Part shown: piece after piece, positions 34,894 to 44,055 of the stretch
How positions within the stretch are numbered: the stretch's first letter is position 1
How the letters are laid out: every line of letters begins with the position of its first letter
Source: Aliarcobacter sp.
Lineage (GTDB): Bacteria > Campylobacterota > Campylobacteria > Campylobacterales > Arcobacteraceae
Assembly: GCA_028690445.1 (NCBI GenBank)
Contig: JAQVBE010000007.1
Coordinates: forward strand, 1-64,000
Length of the DNA: 64,000 bases
Direction: 5' to 3'
Notes under the pieces: model-generated
The model's input: the letters and a program-made list of their open reading frames with translations, nothing else
Databases searched by the model: none
What the model was told of the DNA's origin: nothing
Made by a program: the position numbers and the translations under genes

Positions 34894-36975
34894 CTTCCAA
34901 ATACTCATTTGAGAAATTGTATGTTGGTATTTTCTCGAAGTCTCTTTTATAACAAATGGAATATCAATTGTTTCTAAAAGTTCAAAATCTACTAGAAGAT
35001 TCTCTTTTAAAGTATCCAAAGTTTTTACTTCTTTATTATCTTTAATATATCCACCAAGCCAATTTTCTTTTGGTGTGTAATCTTCTAGCCATGTATATGG
35101 ACTTAAAAGAACTAATAATCCATCTTTATTTACTCGAGATGGAATATCATCTAAGAATTTTTGAGGATAATATAATCTATCAATTAAATTTGAACAAAAT
35201 ATTAAATCAAAACCTGTATAAATATCTTTTAAATTACAAGCATCACCTTGCATAAATGTTACTTTATCTTTGACTTTTTCTAGTCCTAATTCCTTTAAAG
35301 AAACAGTTTTTTCTTCGAAAATTTCACCCTCTTTTTTGACTTTATAAATTAAAGAATCATAGATTTTAAGTTTTACTCCAACATTTATAAAGTTTGTAGA
35401 AAAATCAATTCCCGTAACTTCATCAAATATTTTAGCTATTTCAAAAGTAGATCTTCCAACTGAACAACCTAAATCCAAAGCTTTTTTCTTATTTGTATCT
35501 TTTAAATAAGGTTTTAAAAGTTCAACTGAATTTAAACAGAAATTTTTAACTCCAAAATTTTCACTTCCATAATGGAAATCACAATATTGAGCAATTAATT
35601 CATCTGTTTCATAAACATTGTCATTTAATTTTGTTCTATATTCATTTGAGGATTTTACATATCTAAATCCAGCATGTTGGAAAAAGTGTTTTCTAAAGGC
35701 ATATCGAGCCTCTTTTAGTATTTCATTTCCTAAAGAGATAAATGAGCCACCTTTCATTAAAGCGTGTCTATCATCAAATGTAGGAGTCGTAAAATCATCA
35801 TAAATAGGATGTGTAATAAAATCATCAAAAGGATAAATAGGAGTTAAACTCCATTGCCAAACATTTCCTATTACATCATAAAAATCATCAAATTTATACT
35901 TATCCACACTACTTTGATTAAATTGAATAAGTCCAATATTCGCCTCTTTTTCTTGAGCATTTGTATAATTATATAAAGCATAATATTCATCTTCACTAGG
36001 AAGCCTTATTTCAAAACCTAACTTTAAAGATTTATATTTACAGAAGGCTTCCGCTTCATAAATATTTATATCAACTGGATAATTCAAAGCAAGTGGAATA
36101 ACTCTATTTATTTCTCTTAAAAAGTAACTATCTTCTTTTTTTATCCAAAAATGTGGATGTTTAGCTTGAGTAAAATCTAGCCACTCTTTTCCTTCTGTTG
36201 AGAAAAATTCAGGTTTATTATAACCGCCCTCTTTTACAAATTCTAAAAATTCACCATTTGAAACAAGATATTTTGATGCTTGAAAATCTTTTATAATAGC
36301 TTTATGAAAAGAAAATTCATTATCCCAACCATAAAAAATAGGATTTTCTCTATTCTTTTGTAAAGTTATAGTTGAACCTTTTACTTCTAATAACTCATTT
36401 TTGGGATAAGTAGTTAAAGCTTCATTTTTATAAGTAAAAATCTCTTCAGATTTTAAAAATTTAATATCCAACTCTCTTAGTAAAACAGAAGAGGTTTCAA
36501 TATGTATATTTTCATGCTCAATTCCCATCAAAATAATCCACATAGAACTATCCCAATTTATTGGCATTGTAAAAGCTAAAGTATCAATCAAATCTAAAAC
36601 TATTTGTTTTACTTCATTTCTATAAGCTTTTGTTTCTTCATAAGTTGGCCAAGTATAATGTCGTGAATTTAAATCATCCCAAGACATTTCATCAACACCT
36701 ATTGCAAAAATTGATTCAAATCTAGGATTAACTCTTTTTTTTATTATATTTGCAAGAGCTAATTTATTTATAAAAAATGTTGCTGTATGCCCAAAATAAA
36801 AAATCAAAGGATGTCTTAATCTATTTGGTTGTTGATATAAAAACTCTTTATCTTCTAATAAATCAAAAAGTTTTTCATCCAATTCATAGGTCTGTAAAAA
36901 CTGTTTTTTAATCTCTAATCTTTTTTCTTCTATTGTCCCTGTTGTTAGGTTTACACTATTTTTTATATAATTCAT
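34885..36975 (-). CDS. ovoA: 5-histidylcysteine sulfoxide synthase / mercaptohistidine methyltransferase (OvoA, ovothiol biosynthesis)
   Basis: Bifunctional enzyme that joins cysteine to C5 of histidine using oxygen and iron, then N-methylates the thiol-histidine to ovothiol A. The 696-residue protein has a DinB-like N-terminal domain with RHPLIFYFGHTATFFINKL and the iron ligands H154, H158, E160 in EHENIHIE; an FGE-sulfatase-type middle (KGGSFISLGNEILKEARYAFRKHFFQHAGFRYV); and a C-terminal SAM methyltransferase (KALDLGCSVGRSTFEIAK, QGDACNLKDIYTGFDLIFCSN). Domain order and length match OvoA rather than EgtB. It starts inside the end of the upstream TPR gene (20-base overlap), which points to co-translation. 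Confidence 0.93.
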   Translation of the reverse strand: MNYIKNSVNLTTGTIEEKRLEIKKQFLQTYELDEKLFDLLEDKEFLYQQPNRLRHPLIFYFGHTATFFINKLALANIIKKRVNPRFESIFAIGVDEMSWDDLNSRHYTWPTYEETKAYRNEVKQIVLDLIDTLAFTMPINWDSSMWIILMGIEHENIHIETSSVLLRELDIKFLKSEEIFTYKNEALTTYPKNELLEVKGSTITLQKNRENPIFYGWDNEFSFHKAIIKDFQASKYLVSNGEFLEFVKEGGYNKPEFFSTEGKEWLDFTQAKHPHFWIKKEDSYFLREINRVIPLALNYPVDINIYEAEAFCKYKSLKLGFEIRLPSEDEYYALYNYTNAQEKEANIGLIQFNQSSVDKYKFDDFYDVIGNVWQWSLTPIYPFDDFITHPIYDDFTTPTFDDRHALMKGGSFISLGNEILKEARYAFRKHFFQHAGFRYVKSSNEYRTKLNDNVYETDELIAQYCDFHYGSENFGVKNFCLNSVELLKPYLKDTNKKKALDLGCSVGRSTFEIAKIFDEVTGIDFSTNFINVGVKLKIYDSLIYKVKKEGEIFEEKTVSLKELGLEKVKDKVTFMQGDACNLKDIYTGFDLIFCSNLIDRLYYPQKFLDDIPSRVNKDGLLVLLSPYTWLEDYTPKENWLGGYIKDNKEVKTLDTLKENLLVDFELLETIDIPFVIKETSRKYQHTISQMSIWKKK

Positions 36976-39196
36976 CTAATTCCTTATTTAAAAATTCTAA
37001 TTTTTTTATTTTATTATTTCTTTCAAACTCTTTGTATATATTTAATAGTTGGTTCAACTCACTTTGAGTCAAATTTGTCAAATGATTTTCAAGTTTCATA
37101 ACTATATCTTTTGTATCAATTTTTAATAAATTTTTTACTATATAATTTTCAATTAAAACCATTCCTAATCTTTTTATAGATTTTGTTTTGTCAAGTATCA
37201 ATAAAGCTTCATTTGTAGTTTCTAAAACTTCATTACATAAAGATAAATCCATAACATTTGAGATTTTATATAAAACATTTAACGCAAAATTATGTAAAAC
37301 AACTGGCATTTCATCCCTATCACCAACTGATTGTTTTAAAATCATTCCTAGTCGTCCAAGTTTTATGGATTTATCAATAGTTTTTTCATCTTTTGAAGTT
37401 TGCAAAATATATTTACATCTATAAGAAATAGCCATATTTACGAAAGTTGCTCCATATTCAAATGCACCTAAAGTTGGTATTGATAAACATTTTTTATAAT
37501 ATTTTATAGCTTCATCAAAGTTTTCATTCCACTCTTGTAAATTTGCTTTTATATTGTAAAAATGCCATAACCATAAAGGATTATTATCTTCTCCATGTGA
37601 AAACAATAGATTTTCTAATTTATTTAATGAATCTATTCCTTCTTGTTTTAAACTCTCATTTCTTTGAGAAATTATAATCCAAGCAGCTTTTCTTTGATAA
37701 TATCTAACTTCAATATCAGAAGGTTTAGGATTTTTTCCTAAGTTTAATTCTTTTGGTAAACTATTATATGCTTGGTCAAATAAACCCATTCTTTCGTATA
37801 ATGAACAAATATTTAAAGCATATTTATTTGGATTTATTTCATATAAATATTGATTTAAAAGTATCGCTTGTTCAAAATGCCCATTTCTTTCAAATAAAAA
37901 TGCCAAATTATTTAAAGCTTCAATCGAAACCTTTCTATAATAAGAGTTATTTGAACTTTCAAAAGTATTTACATCATTAAAATCAAACATCAATCCAGCT
38001 ATTTCAAACCAATAAAAATTAATTAATTCATATTGCTGTTTTTGTTTAATTGAACTAATAAATTTTTCTAAAATTTTTATAGTTCTTTTTTGGTCTAAAA
38101 CAATATCTTTTACATAATAATATAAAATTAAAAATGATATTGGATTTTCAAAAGTTGCAACACACTCTTCTATGTGATTTCTCAAATAATAAGCCAATCT
38201 TTTTTCTTCATCACTTAAATCTTTAAAAGTAACATTAGAAGTAAAAAACACTTGTAATGATTTTTCTTGAGCTAAAAATTTAAAATCATCAAAACTTCTA
38301 TTTATAAAGTTTTGAAAACCAAAAATCAATTGATTTTTAGAATCTTGTTCATCTTTAGTGAAGTTTTTACCACAATATTCAAAAAGTTCTAAAGATATAA
38401 AAGTTTTTTTATCCCTTTGTTTTAAAATAACAGTAGAACAAAGTTGCATTAAAGAGTATAGTTTTTGCTCCTTTGCTGATAATAAAATCTCAATATCACA
38501 CTTTTTAGAGCTATTTTCATCTCTAATTATTTCTATATCTAAAATGCCAAGTTTTTTTAATCTTTTAGTAATATTTTGCAATTTATCGTTTCTAACATAA
38601 AAATTTACACTTAAAAACCTATTTAAAATAGTACTTGTAAATATCTTCCAAAGCCAATGATTTGAATCTTCTAAATCAAAATTATAAAGATGAATATTCA
38701 TTTTTTCATCAAAATTAAAAAGTGTTAATTCTAATTTTTTCAATTTTCTAATATCTTTATTAAACCAAGAAGATATTAGATTTTTAAACTCATTTCCTTC
38801 ACCATCTAAAATTGATGGCATCATTAATACACCAAAGAAAAAAACTATAACAAAACCCAAAGCTATATAATCATTTAATTCCCAAGAAAAAGGCATTTCA
38901 AAAATAACTTTTTTCAAAAAATCTTCATATACAGAAACCGATAAAAATGCTATTAAAATTACAAAAACAGAAATTACAGAAATAAAAGTTGATGAAAATC
39001 TTTTTTTAAAAAAATAAAAAAAAGATGAACTTCCAGCTAATAAATTTACATCCTGTTCAAATTTATCTAAACTATCATTCTCGCAATATGTTATATGCAA
39101 ATCATCATTTTTTTGAATAACACAACTCTCATCTAGGGTTTTTCTCTTTGAATTACAAAGTTTTGAAACATGGATAAAACAATTAGCTTGATTCAT
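36956..39196 (-). CDS. Large membrane protein with C-terminal TPR repeats, unknown function
   Basis: A 746-residue protein. The first 70 residues are polar; two membrane helices follow (about 72-92, ISVISVFVILIAFLSVSV, and 108-128, YIALGFVIVFFFGVLMM); the rest is mostly helical and probably cytoplasmic. From about 420 onward TPR-like pairs appear (ALNNLAFLFERNGHFEQAILLNQYLYEINP, ALNICSLYERMGLFDQAYNSLP, NIKANLQEWNENFDEAIKYYKKCL). I do not recognise a named family. It lies between the gamma-glutamylcyclotransferase-like gene (one-base gap) and ovoA (20-base overlap), so it is probably made together with ovothiol synthase; any functional link is inference. Confidence 0.75.
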   Translation of the reverse strand: MNQANCFIHVSKLCNSKRKTLDESCVIQKNDDLHITYCENDSLDKFEQDVNLLAGSSSFFYFFKKRFSSTFISVISVFVILIAFLSVSVYEDFLKKVIFEMPFSWELNDYIALGFVIVFFFGVLMMPSILDGEGNEFKNLISSWFNKDIRKLKKLELTLFNFDEKMNIHLYNFDLEDSNHWLWKIFTSTILNRFLSVNFYVRNDKLQNITKRLKKLGILDIEIIRDENSSKKCDIEILLSAKEQKLYSLMQLCSTVILKQRDKKTFISLELFEYCGKNFTKDEQDSKNQLIFGFQNFINRSFDDFKFLAQEKSLQVFFTSNVTFKDLSDEEKRLAYYLRNHIEECVATFENPISFLILYYYVKDIVLDQKRTIKILEKFISSIKQKQQYELINFYWFEIAGLMFDFNDVNTFESSNNSYYRKVSIEALNNLAFLFERNGHFEQAILLNQYLYEINPNKYALNICSLYERMGLFDQAYNSLPKELNLGKNPKPSDIEVRYYQRKAAWIIISQRNESLKQEGIDSLNKLENLLFSHGEDNNPLWLWHFYNIKANLQEWNENFDEAIKYYKKCLSIPTLGAFEYGATFVNMAISYRCKYILQTSKDEKTIDKSIKLGRLGMILKQSVGDRDEMPVVLHNFALNVLYKISNVMDLSLCNEVLETTNEALLILDKTKSIKRLGMVLIENYIVKNLLKIDTKDIVMKLENHLTNLTQSELNQLLNIYKEFERNNKIKKLEFLNKELDELYKK

Positions 39197-39197
39197 T

Positions 39198-39758
39198 TTA
39201 GTTTTTTATTCCTTCTCTTGCTACTTTATTTTGAATAGAATCTGTAAATGTATAAAAGCCTTCTTTTAAAGGAAATGGATAATTTTCAAAAGTTTTTTCA
39301 AAACCTTTTTTAAAGTCATCATCATAATTTTTTAAGGCTTCTTTTACCACTTCTATATATTTATTTGGTATAAAACAATTTTTTTGACCCAAATAAGCTA
39401 TTTTTTCCTTATTTGTTGTCATAAAAGCTATTAAATCACTATTTATAGCTTCATCTAAAACATCAGCTGATTTTATAACTATACAACTATAGTTTTTTTC
39501 TCTTAATTTTAAAACTTCTAATTCTTCATTTGAAATTTCTATTACAATACCATCTAAAATAGAGTCTTTATTTTTTTGAATATTTAAAAAAACTCCATTT
39601 ACTTTTTCTTCTTCAAAAGCAATAGATTCAATGGCATTCCAAACTCTTTCATAACCTTTTATTTTCACAGGTTTTAAATCATTTTGAGTTAAAACTCTTT
39701 TAAAAGATTTTTGAGCAGATGCTAAGTTTATTAAAGAACCAAAACCAAATAAATACAT
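39198..39758 (-). CDS. Gamma-glutamylcyclotransferase-like (AIG2/GGCT fold) protein
   Basis: A 186-residue protein beginning MYLFGFGSLINLASAQKS, the YGSL-type glycine loop of the GGCT fold, with VNGVFLNI, ILDGIVIEISNEELEVLKLREKNYSCIVI (the glutamate in REKNY stands where the catalytic acid is expected) and a helical C-terminal extension. Such enzymes cleave gamma-glutamyl compounds, for example glutathione or gamma-glutamylamines, to 5-oxoproline. The substrate here is unknown. Its place directly before the TPR gene and ovoA suggests a low-molecular-weight thiol context. Confidence 0.8.
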   Translation of the reverse strand: MYLFGFGSLINLASAQKSFKRVLTQNDLKPVKIKGYERVWNAIESIAFEEEKVNGVFLNIQKNKDSILDGIVIEISNEELEVLKLREKNYSCIVIKSADVLDEAINSDLIAFMTTNKEKIAYLGQKNCFIPNKYIEVVKEALKNYDDDFKKGFEKTFENYPFPLKEGFYTFTDSIQNKVAREGIKN

Positions 39759-39759
39759 T

Positions 39760-40239
39760 TTAAACCAATTTCTCTTTACAAATTACTATTCCATCAGGAT
39801 CAACATATACATAATCACCTGAATTAATTTCAACATCATCAATAACTAAAGGAACTCCAATTTGTCCATCTTGAACAGGAATATATTTTCTAGGGCAAGT
39901 TCCTTTTGCAATTAATCCAATTTCAAAATCTTTAGTTGTAACAGTATCTCTTACATAACCGTTTACAATAATTCCTTCATATTTATTATCACTTGCAAAT
40001 TTCATTAAATTATCACCAACAACAGCAAAATATCTCATATTTACATCAACAATTACAACTTTTCCTGTTCCATCATTGTTTTTTAAGAACGCTGCTAAAT
40101 CTTTATTGTTTTTATCAAGTTTTATAGTTATCACTTCACCTTTAAATTTTTTATTTCCACCATAAGATTGAAAATTAGGTCCTAAAACTTCTGTTTTATG
40201 GCTAAAGTTATCACATAAATCCGCTGTAAAAAATCCCAT
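39760..40239 (-). CDS. RraA-like protein (RNase E inhibitor RraA / 4-hydroxy-4-methyl-2-oxoglutarate aldolase family)
   Basis: A 159-residue protein with FFTADLCDNFSHKTEVLGPNF at the start, the central VVIVDVNMRYFAVVGDNLMKFA segment, YEGIIVNGYVRDTVT (the RD pair is part of the aldolase metal site) and IDDVEINSGDYVYVDPDGIVI. Members of this family are either class II pyruvate aldolases or regulators of RNA decay. The sequence alone does not decide; the GD...RD pattern is kept, so aldolase chemistry is possible. I chose the ATG at 40239 because it has an AAAGGAAAT site and begins at the family start; an upstream ATG at 40266 exists. It leads the GGCT-TPR-ovoA run. Confidence 0.85.
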   Translation of the reverse strand: MGFFTADLCDNFSHKTEVLGPNFQSYGGNKKFKGEVITIKLDKNNKDLAAFLKNNDGTGKVVIVDVNMRYFAVVGDNLMKFASDNKYEGIIVNGYVRDTVTTKDFEIGLIAKGTCPRKYIPVQDGQIGVPLVIDDVEINSGDYVYVDPDGIVICKEKLV

Positions 40240-40353
40240 AATATATTTCCTTTTATTTAAATTCATTAGAATACATTATTATCTCATTTTAGTATTAAAT
40301 TATTCTTATTATTCTCACAAATTAGCTACAATACAATTTTTTAAAGGATTCAA

Positions 40354-41337
40354 ATGAAACTTATTTTAAATACATTTTTACTGATTTTTATTTTATTTAT
40401 TAGTGGTTGTAGTTCAAAAAAATTAACAATAAGATCCCTTCAACCATCAAAAATAGAAAATGAAAAAATTCATACAATAAGAGTTGATAGATTTTATAGA
40501 GATGATGTAAATCAAACAGAAAGTATTACAGGTAAAATAGCAAATAAAATAGTTGATAATCAAAGAGTATTTGAATTAAGATATAACGATTTTGGAACAG
40601 ATGCCGTATTAGCTGGGGAAGTTTTAAATTCATCTTTAGATACTTATGTTTATTATAGAACTGAAGTAGATTATTCAAGATGTAGATTTTATAGATATGA
40701 TGAAAGAAATAAAACAAGAGAATGTATAGAATATCAAATCAGAAATATTCCTTGTGAAAAAAGAGAATATAACGTAACAACAAGTATAAAACTTATAAAA
40801 CCAATAACAAATACTTTGATATTTTCAAAAACATACGATAAATCAAGTTTTGATGATATGTGTTATGATAGACATCCCTATTATCCTTTCTACCCAGATT
40901 CAAGGGATAAATTTAGAGTAAATGCTCAAATTGCAAATGATATTTCAAGTGATATTTTAGATGATATTTCGCCACATTATGTGTATTATGACATTGAAAT
41001 AATTGACGAACTAAATAAAGATACTTTAGTTTTTTCAAAAGAACAAGAGAAAAGATTTGAAAAAGTTGTTGAATTAATTGTAACAAAAAATCTTGATTTA
41101 GCAAAAAATGAACTAGAACTTTTAGATAAAGAATTTAATCAAAAAAGTTTTGAAGTTATCTATAATTTAGCATTAATCCATGAAGCATATAATAATCTTC
41201 AAATAGCAAATGAGCTTTACAATGAAGCAAAAATGCTAACTTTAAATGTAAAATATTTAGATTTAGCCAATTTTGGAATAAGTAGAACAAATAGAAATTT
41301 AGAACAAAAAATAAAAGCAAAATCACAATTACCATAG
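40354..41337 (+). CDS. Outer-membrane/periplasmic lipoprotein, unknown function
   Basis: A 327-residue protein with a lipoprotein signal peptide (FLLIFILFISGCSSKK; lipobox ISGC, modified cysteine C22). The mature part has a CsgG-like beta-rich first half (IHTIRVDRFYRDDVNQTES, AVLAGEVLNSSLDTYVYY, several cysteines) and a helical TPR-like second half (VIYNLALIHEAYNNLQIANELYNEAKML). AAAGGA precedes the ATG. It is alone between divergent rraA-like and downstream Fe-S genes. I cannot name the family; an envelope assembly or stress role would be a guess. Confidence 0.8.
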   Translation: MKLILNTFLLIFILFISGCSSKKLTIRSLQPSKIENEKIHTIRVDRFYRDDVNQTESITGKIANKIVDNQRVFELRYNDFGTDAVLAGEVLNSSLDTYVYYRTEVDYSRCRFYRYDERNKTRECIEYQIRNIPCEKREYNVTTSIKLIKPITNTLIFSKTYDKSSFDDMCYDRHPYYPFYPDSRDKFRVNAQIANDISSDILDDISPHYVYYDIEIIDELNKDTLVFSKEQEKRFEKVVELIVTKNLDLAKNELELLDKEFNQKSFEVIYNLALIHEAYNNLQIANELYNEAKMLTLNVKYLDLANFGISRTNRNLEQKIKAKSQLP

Positions 41338-41441
41338 CTTATAAAATAGCCATTTACCAACTTTTAACCATTATTTTTGTATATTAAATTTTTATTATAA
41401 ATATTAAAATTTTTAAACTTAAAAGGTTAGATAAGGTGTCA

Positions 41442-42731
41442 ATGAATAAATTTAATTATACAGCTATTTCTGATGACTGTGTAAAATGTGGAAAATGTAA
41501 ACCTGTTTGTACAATCTTTAATATAAATCAAGATGAAGCTACAAGTCCTAGAGGATTTATTGATTTATTAGGAGCTTATGAAAGAGATGAATTAGAGCTT
41601 GACAAAACAACAAAAGATATATTTGAATCATGTTTTTTATGTACAAACTGCGTAGAAGTTTGTCCAAATGATTTACCAACGGATATGATAATTGAACAAG
41701 TAAGAAGCGATATTGCAAAAAAATTTGGAATTGCTTGGTATAAAAGATTATTCTTCTTTTTATTAAGACATAGAAAAACTATGGATTTATTATCGAAATT
41801 AGGCTGGGTATTTCAAACATGTGCTTTAAAAATTGATGAAAAGAAACAGTCTGCACTTCCTAGATTTTCTTTACCAATAGTTAAAAAGGGAAGAGTTTTA
41901 CCATATGCTGATTCAAGAAGTTTTCTAAATAAATACCCAGCAAATATTCCAGCTACCAATAAAAAAATAGAAGAAACTAAAAAAAATAAAGTTGCTATTT
42001 TTATAGGTTGTATGAGTAATTATACATACACAAATACAGGGGATTCTTTAGTTAAGATTCTAAAAAAACTTGAACTTGATATTATGATTCCCAAAAAACA
42101 ACTTTGCTGCGGAGCACCTGCATATTTTACAGGAGATTTTGATACAGTTGATTTTCTTGCTAAAAAAAATATCGAATATTTTGAAACTTGGATTGATGAA
42201 GTTGATGCTGTTATTATTCCAGAAGCAACTTGTAGTGCCATGATAAATCAAGACTGGGCACACTATTTTCATAATCAACCAGATTGGAAAAAAAGAGCTG
42301 AAAAATTATCAGCAAAAATATTTATGGCTACAAAATGGCTAGAAAATAATACTGATTTAAAAAATATATTAGCAAACAGTGGTAAAAAATTTGACCAACT
42401 TGTAACTTATCATGACCCATGCCATGCTAAAAAAATGCAAGGTGTTTGGAAAGAACCACGAAGTTTATTATCTCAAAACTATGTATTAAAAGAAATGAGC
42501 GATCCCAATAGATGTTGTGGATTTGGTGGAGTTACTATGCAAACAGAAAAATATAGTTTCGCAAAAGCAGCTGGAACTCCAAAAGCTGCCATGATAAAAG
42601 AGACTAAAGCACAAATTGTAAGTGCTGAATGTAGTGCATGTAGAATGCAAATTACAAACTCTTTATTTTTAGCAGATGTAGATGTTCAATTTAAAAATCC
42701 GATTGAATTAATCGCTGAAGCATTGGAGTAA
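41442..42731 (+). CDS. (Fe-S)-binding oxidoreductase subunit with two CCG domains (GlpC/GlcF/LutA-like)
   Basis: A 429-residue protein with two 4Fe-4S ferredoxin motifs (CVKCGKCKPVC and CFLCTNCVEVCP) and two cysteine-rich CCG domains (LCCGAPAYFTGDFDTVDF and RCCGFGGVTMQTEKYSFA), the arrangement of iron-sulfur subunits that pass electrons from glycolate, lactate or glycerol-3-phosphate dehydrogenases to quinones. The flavin subunit is not next to it, so the substrate is open. I use the ATG at 41442, preceded by AAGG; a GTG two codons earlier is possible. lgt follows after three bases. Confidence 0.88.
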   Translation: MNKFNYTAISDDCVKCGKCKPVCTIFNINQDEATSPRGFIDLLGAYERDELELDKTTKDIFESCFLCTNCVEVCPNDLPTDMIIEQVRSDIAKKFGIAWYKRLFFFLLRHRKTMDLLSKLGWVFQTCALKIDEKKQSALPRFSLPIVKKGRVLPYADSRSFLNKYPANIPATNKKIEETKKNKVAIFIGCMSNYTYTNTGDSLVKILKKLELDIMIPKKQLCCGAPAYFTGDFDTVDFLAKKNIEYFETWIDEVDAVIIPEATCSAMINQDWAHYFHNQPDWKKRAEKLSAKIFMATKWLENNTDLKNILANSGKKFDQLVTYHDPCHAKKMQGVWKEPRSLLSQNYVLKEMSDPNRCCGFGGVTMQTEKYSFAKAAGTPKAAMIKETKAQIVSAECSACRMQITNSLFLADVDVQFKNPIELIAEALE

Positions 42732-42734
42732 AAA

Positions 42735-43547
42735 ATGGAATTTTGGCAAAATATATATTCGCACTTTAACCCTATTGCTTTTAATTTAGGACCAATTGCT
42801 GTTCATTGGTATGGAATTATGTATGCACTTGCATTAATTAGTGCAATATATGTAGCAAAATGGTTTATAAAACGAGATAAATTACCAATTACAAATGAAC
42901 TATTTGACTCTTATGTTTGGTGGGCTGAAATTGGTGTGATTTTAGGTGCTAGAATTGGATATATTTTATTTTATGATACACATACAATGTATTATCTTAC
43001 TCATCCATGGCAAATATTTAATCCTTATATAGATGGTGTTTATGCTGGAATCTCTGGGATGAGTTATCACGGAGCATTTTTTGGTTTTATACTGGCTTCA
43101 TACTTATTTTGTAGAAAAAATAAAATATCTTTCTGGTTTATAACAGATATTGCGGTAATTGGAATTAGTGCGGCATATGTATTTGGACGAATTGGAAATT
43201 TTTTCAATCAAGAATTAGTTGGACGAGCGACAGATGTTCCTTGGGGAATTTATGTAGGACAAGTATTAAGACATCCCTCACAGATTTATGAAGCAATTCT
43301 TGAGGGACTAGTAGTTTTTGCAATTTTAGTTTATCTTAGAAAAAGAAAAACTTTTAATGGACAATTAGCATTAATATATGGAATTTCATATTCAATAGCA
43401 AGAATAATTGCTGAATTTTTTAGACAACCAGATACACAATTAGGATTTATATATAGTAATTGGCTTACAATGGGAATTTTACAATCTTTTGTTGTTTTAG
43501 TAATTTGTGTAGTTTTATATGTGAAAATAAGAAAAATAAATAGTTAA
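42735..43547 (+). CDS. lgt: Prolipoprotein diacylglyceryl transferase
   Basis: Adds diacylglycerol from phosphatidylglycerol to the lipobox cysteine of prolipoproteins, the first step of lipoprotein maturation. The 270-residue protein has seven predicted membrane helices, the VHWYGIMYALALI start, YHGAFFGFILASY, and the signature GRIGNFFNQELVGRATDVPWGI, then HPSQIYEAILEGL and GIAYSIARIIAEFFR-like ends. It serves, among others, the lipoprotein encoded nearby at 40354. Its 3' end forms a shared hairpin with the convergent gene. Confidence 0.96.
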   Translation: MEFWQNIYSHFNPIAFNLGPIAVHWYGIMYALALISAIYVAKWFIKRDKLPITNELFDSYVWWAEIGVILGARIGYILFYDTHTMYYLTHPWQIFNPYIDGVYAGISGMSYHGAFFGFILASYLFCRKNKISFWFITDIAVIGISAAYVFGRIGNFFNQELVGRATDVPWGIYVGQVLRHPSQIYEAILEGLVVFAILVYLRKRKTFNGQLALIYGISYSIARIIAEFFRQPDTQLGFIYSNWLTMGILQSFVVLVICVVLYVKIRKINS

Positions 43548-43564
43548 TTTTAACTATTTATTTT
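43533..43564. terminator. Bidirectional hairpin terminator between lgt and the convergent zinc-finger-like gene
   Basis: Perfect 15-base arms at 43533-43547 and 43550-43564, separated by only two bases (the tightest pairs will open to form the loop). The TAA stop codons of both convergent genes lie in the arms. Both sides are rich in A and T, so either transcript ends in a U-rich stretch. Confidence 0.8.
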
Positions 43565-43822
43565 AATCTCTTTTGTATATCCAGATTGAATAGCTAATTC
43601 AGCTATTTTATTTTTTAGTAAATCTAATCTCCAGCCATGCCTACTTGCAAAATTTTCTATTTCAGCTTCTCTTTCTTCAGGAGTACAAAATACAAAAATT
43701 CTCTTTAAAAAAGGTTTTGGTACTTGTATAGCTATTAATTGAAAATAATTTTCTTTACAGCTTCTTGAGCAAAAAGCCTTACTCATAGCAATCTTTTTTT
43801 TGCAGAATGGGCAATGCGACAT
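43550..43822 (-). CDS. Small cysteine-rich (putative zinc-binding) hypothetical protein
   Basis: A 90-residue protein with MSHCPFCKKKI and AFCSRSCKENYFQL, four cysteines arranged as CxxC...CxxxC that could bind zinc, followed by a basic helix region (PKPFLKRIFVFCTPEEREAEIENFASRHGWRLDLLKNKI). The N-terminal motif resembles the YacG/TRASH type of small zinc finger, but the rest differs. It overlaps the stop of the next upstream gene as TAATG. Function unknown; DNA or protein binding would be an inference from the finger. Confidence 0.72.
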   Translation of the reverse strand: MSHCPFCKKKIAMSKAFCSRSCKENYFQLIAIQVPKPFLKRIFVFCTPEEREAEIENFASRHGWRLDLLKNKIAELAIQSGYTKEIKINS

Positions 43823-44016
43823 TATTTATTACCTTTGATTATTAGTTTGTAGAACTTTGCATTAGTAACATCTTGAAGAAATTTCGGTTCTATATCATGT
43901 AAAGCTATTATATCAATAGCTTTACCATCTTTTAACCAACCTCGTCCTGTATCTTCTATGATTCGGTTTTCAAACAATTGGATTAATTCTTCTTTAGAAA
44001 CAACCTGTTCTTTCAT
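43822..44016 (-). CDS. Small hypothetical protein
   Basis: A 64-residue soluble protein (KEELIQLFENRIIEDTGRGWLKDGKAIDIIALHDIEPKFLQDVTNAKFYKLI). No motif I can name. It is coupled by TAATG to the cysteine-rich gene downstream and follows an orphan response regulator by about 40 bases on the same strand, so the three may be one transcript. Confidence 0.68.
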   Translation of the reverse strand: MKEQVVSKEELIQLFENRIIEDTGRGWLKDGKAIDIIALHDIEPKFLQDVTNAKFYKLIIKGNK

Positions 44017-44055
44017 ATTATAACTTTTTTATTAAGATTTTGCAAATAGCCATTC

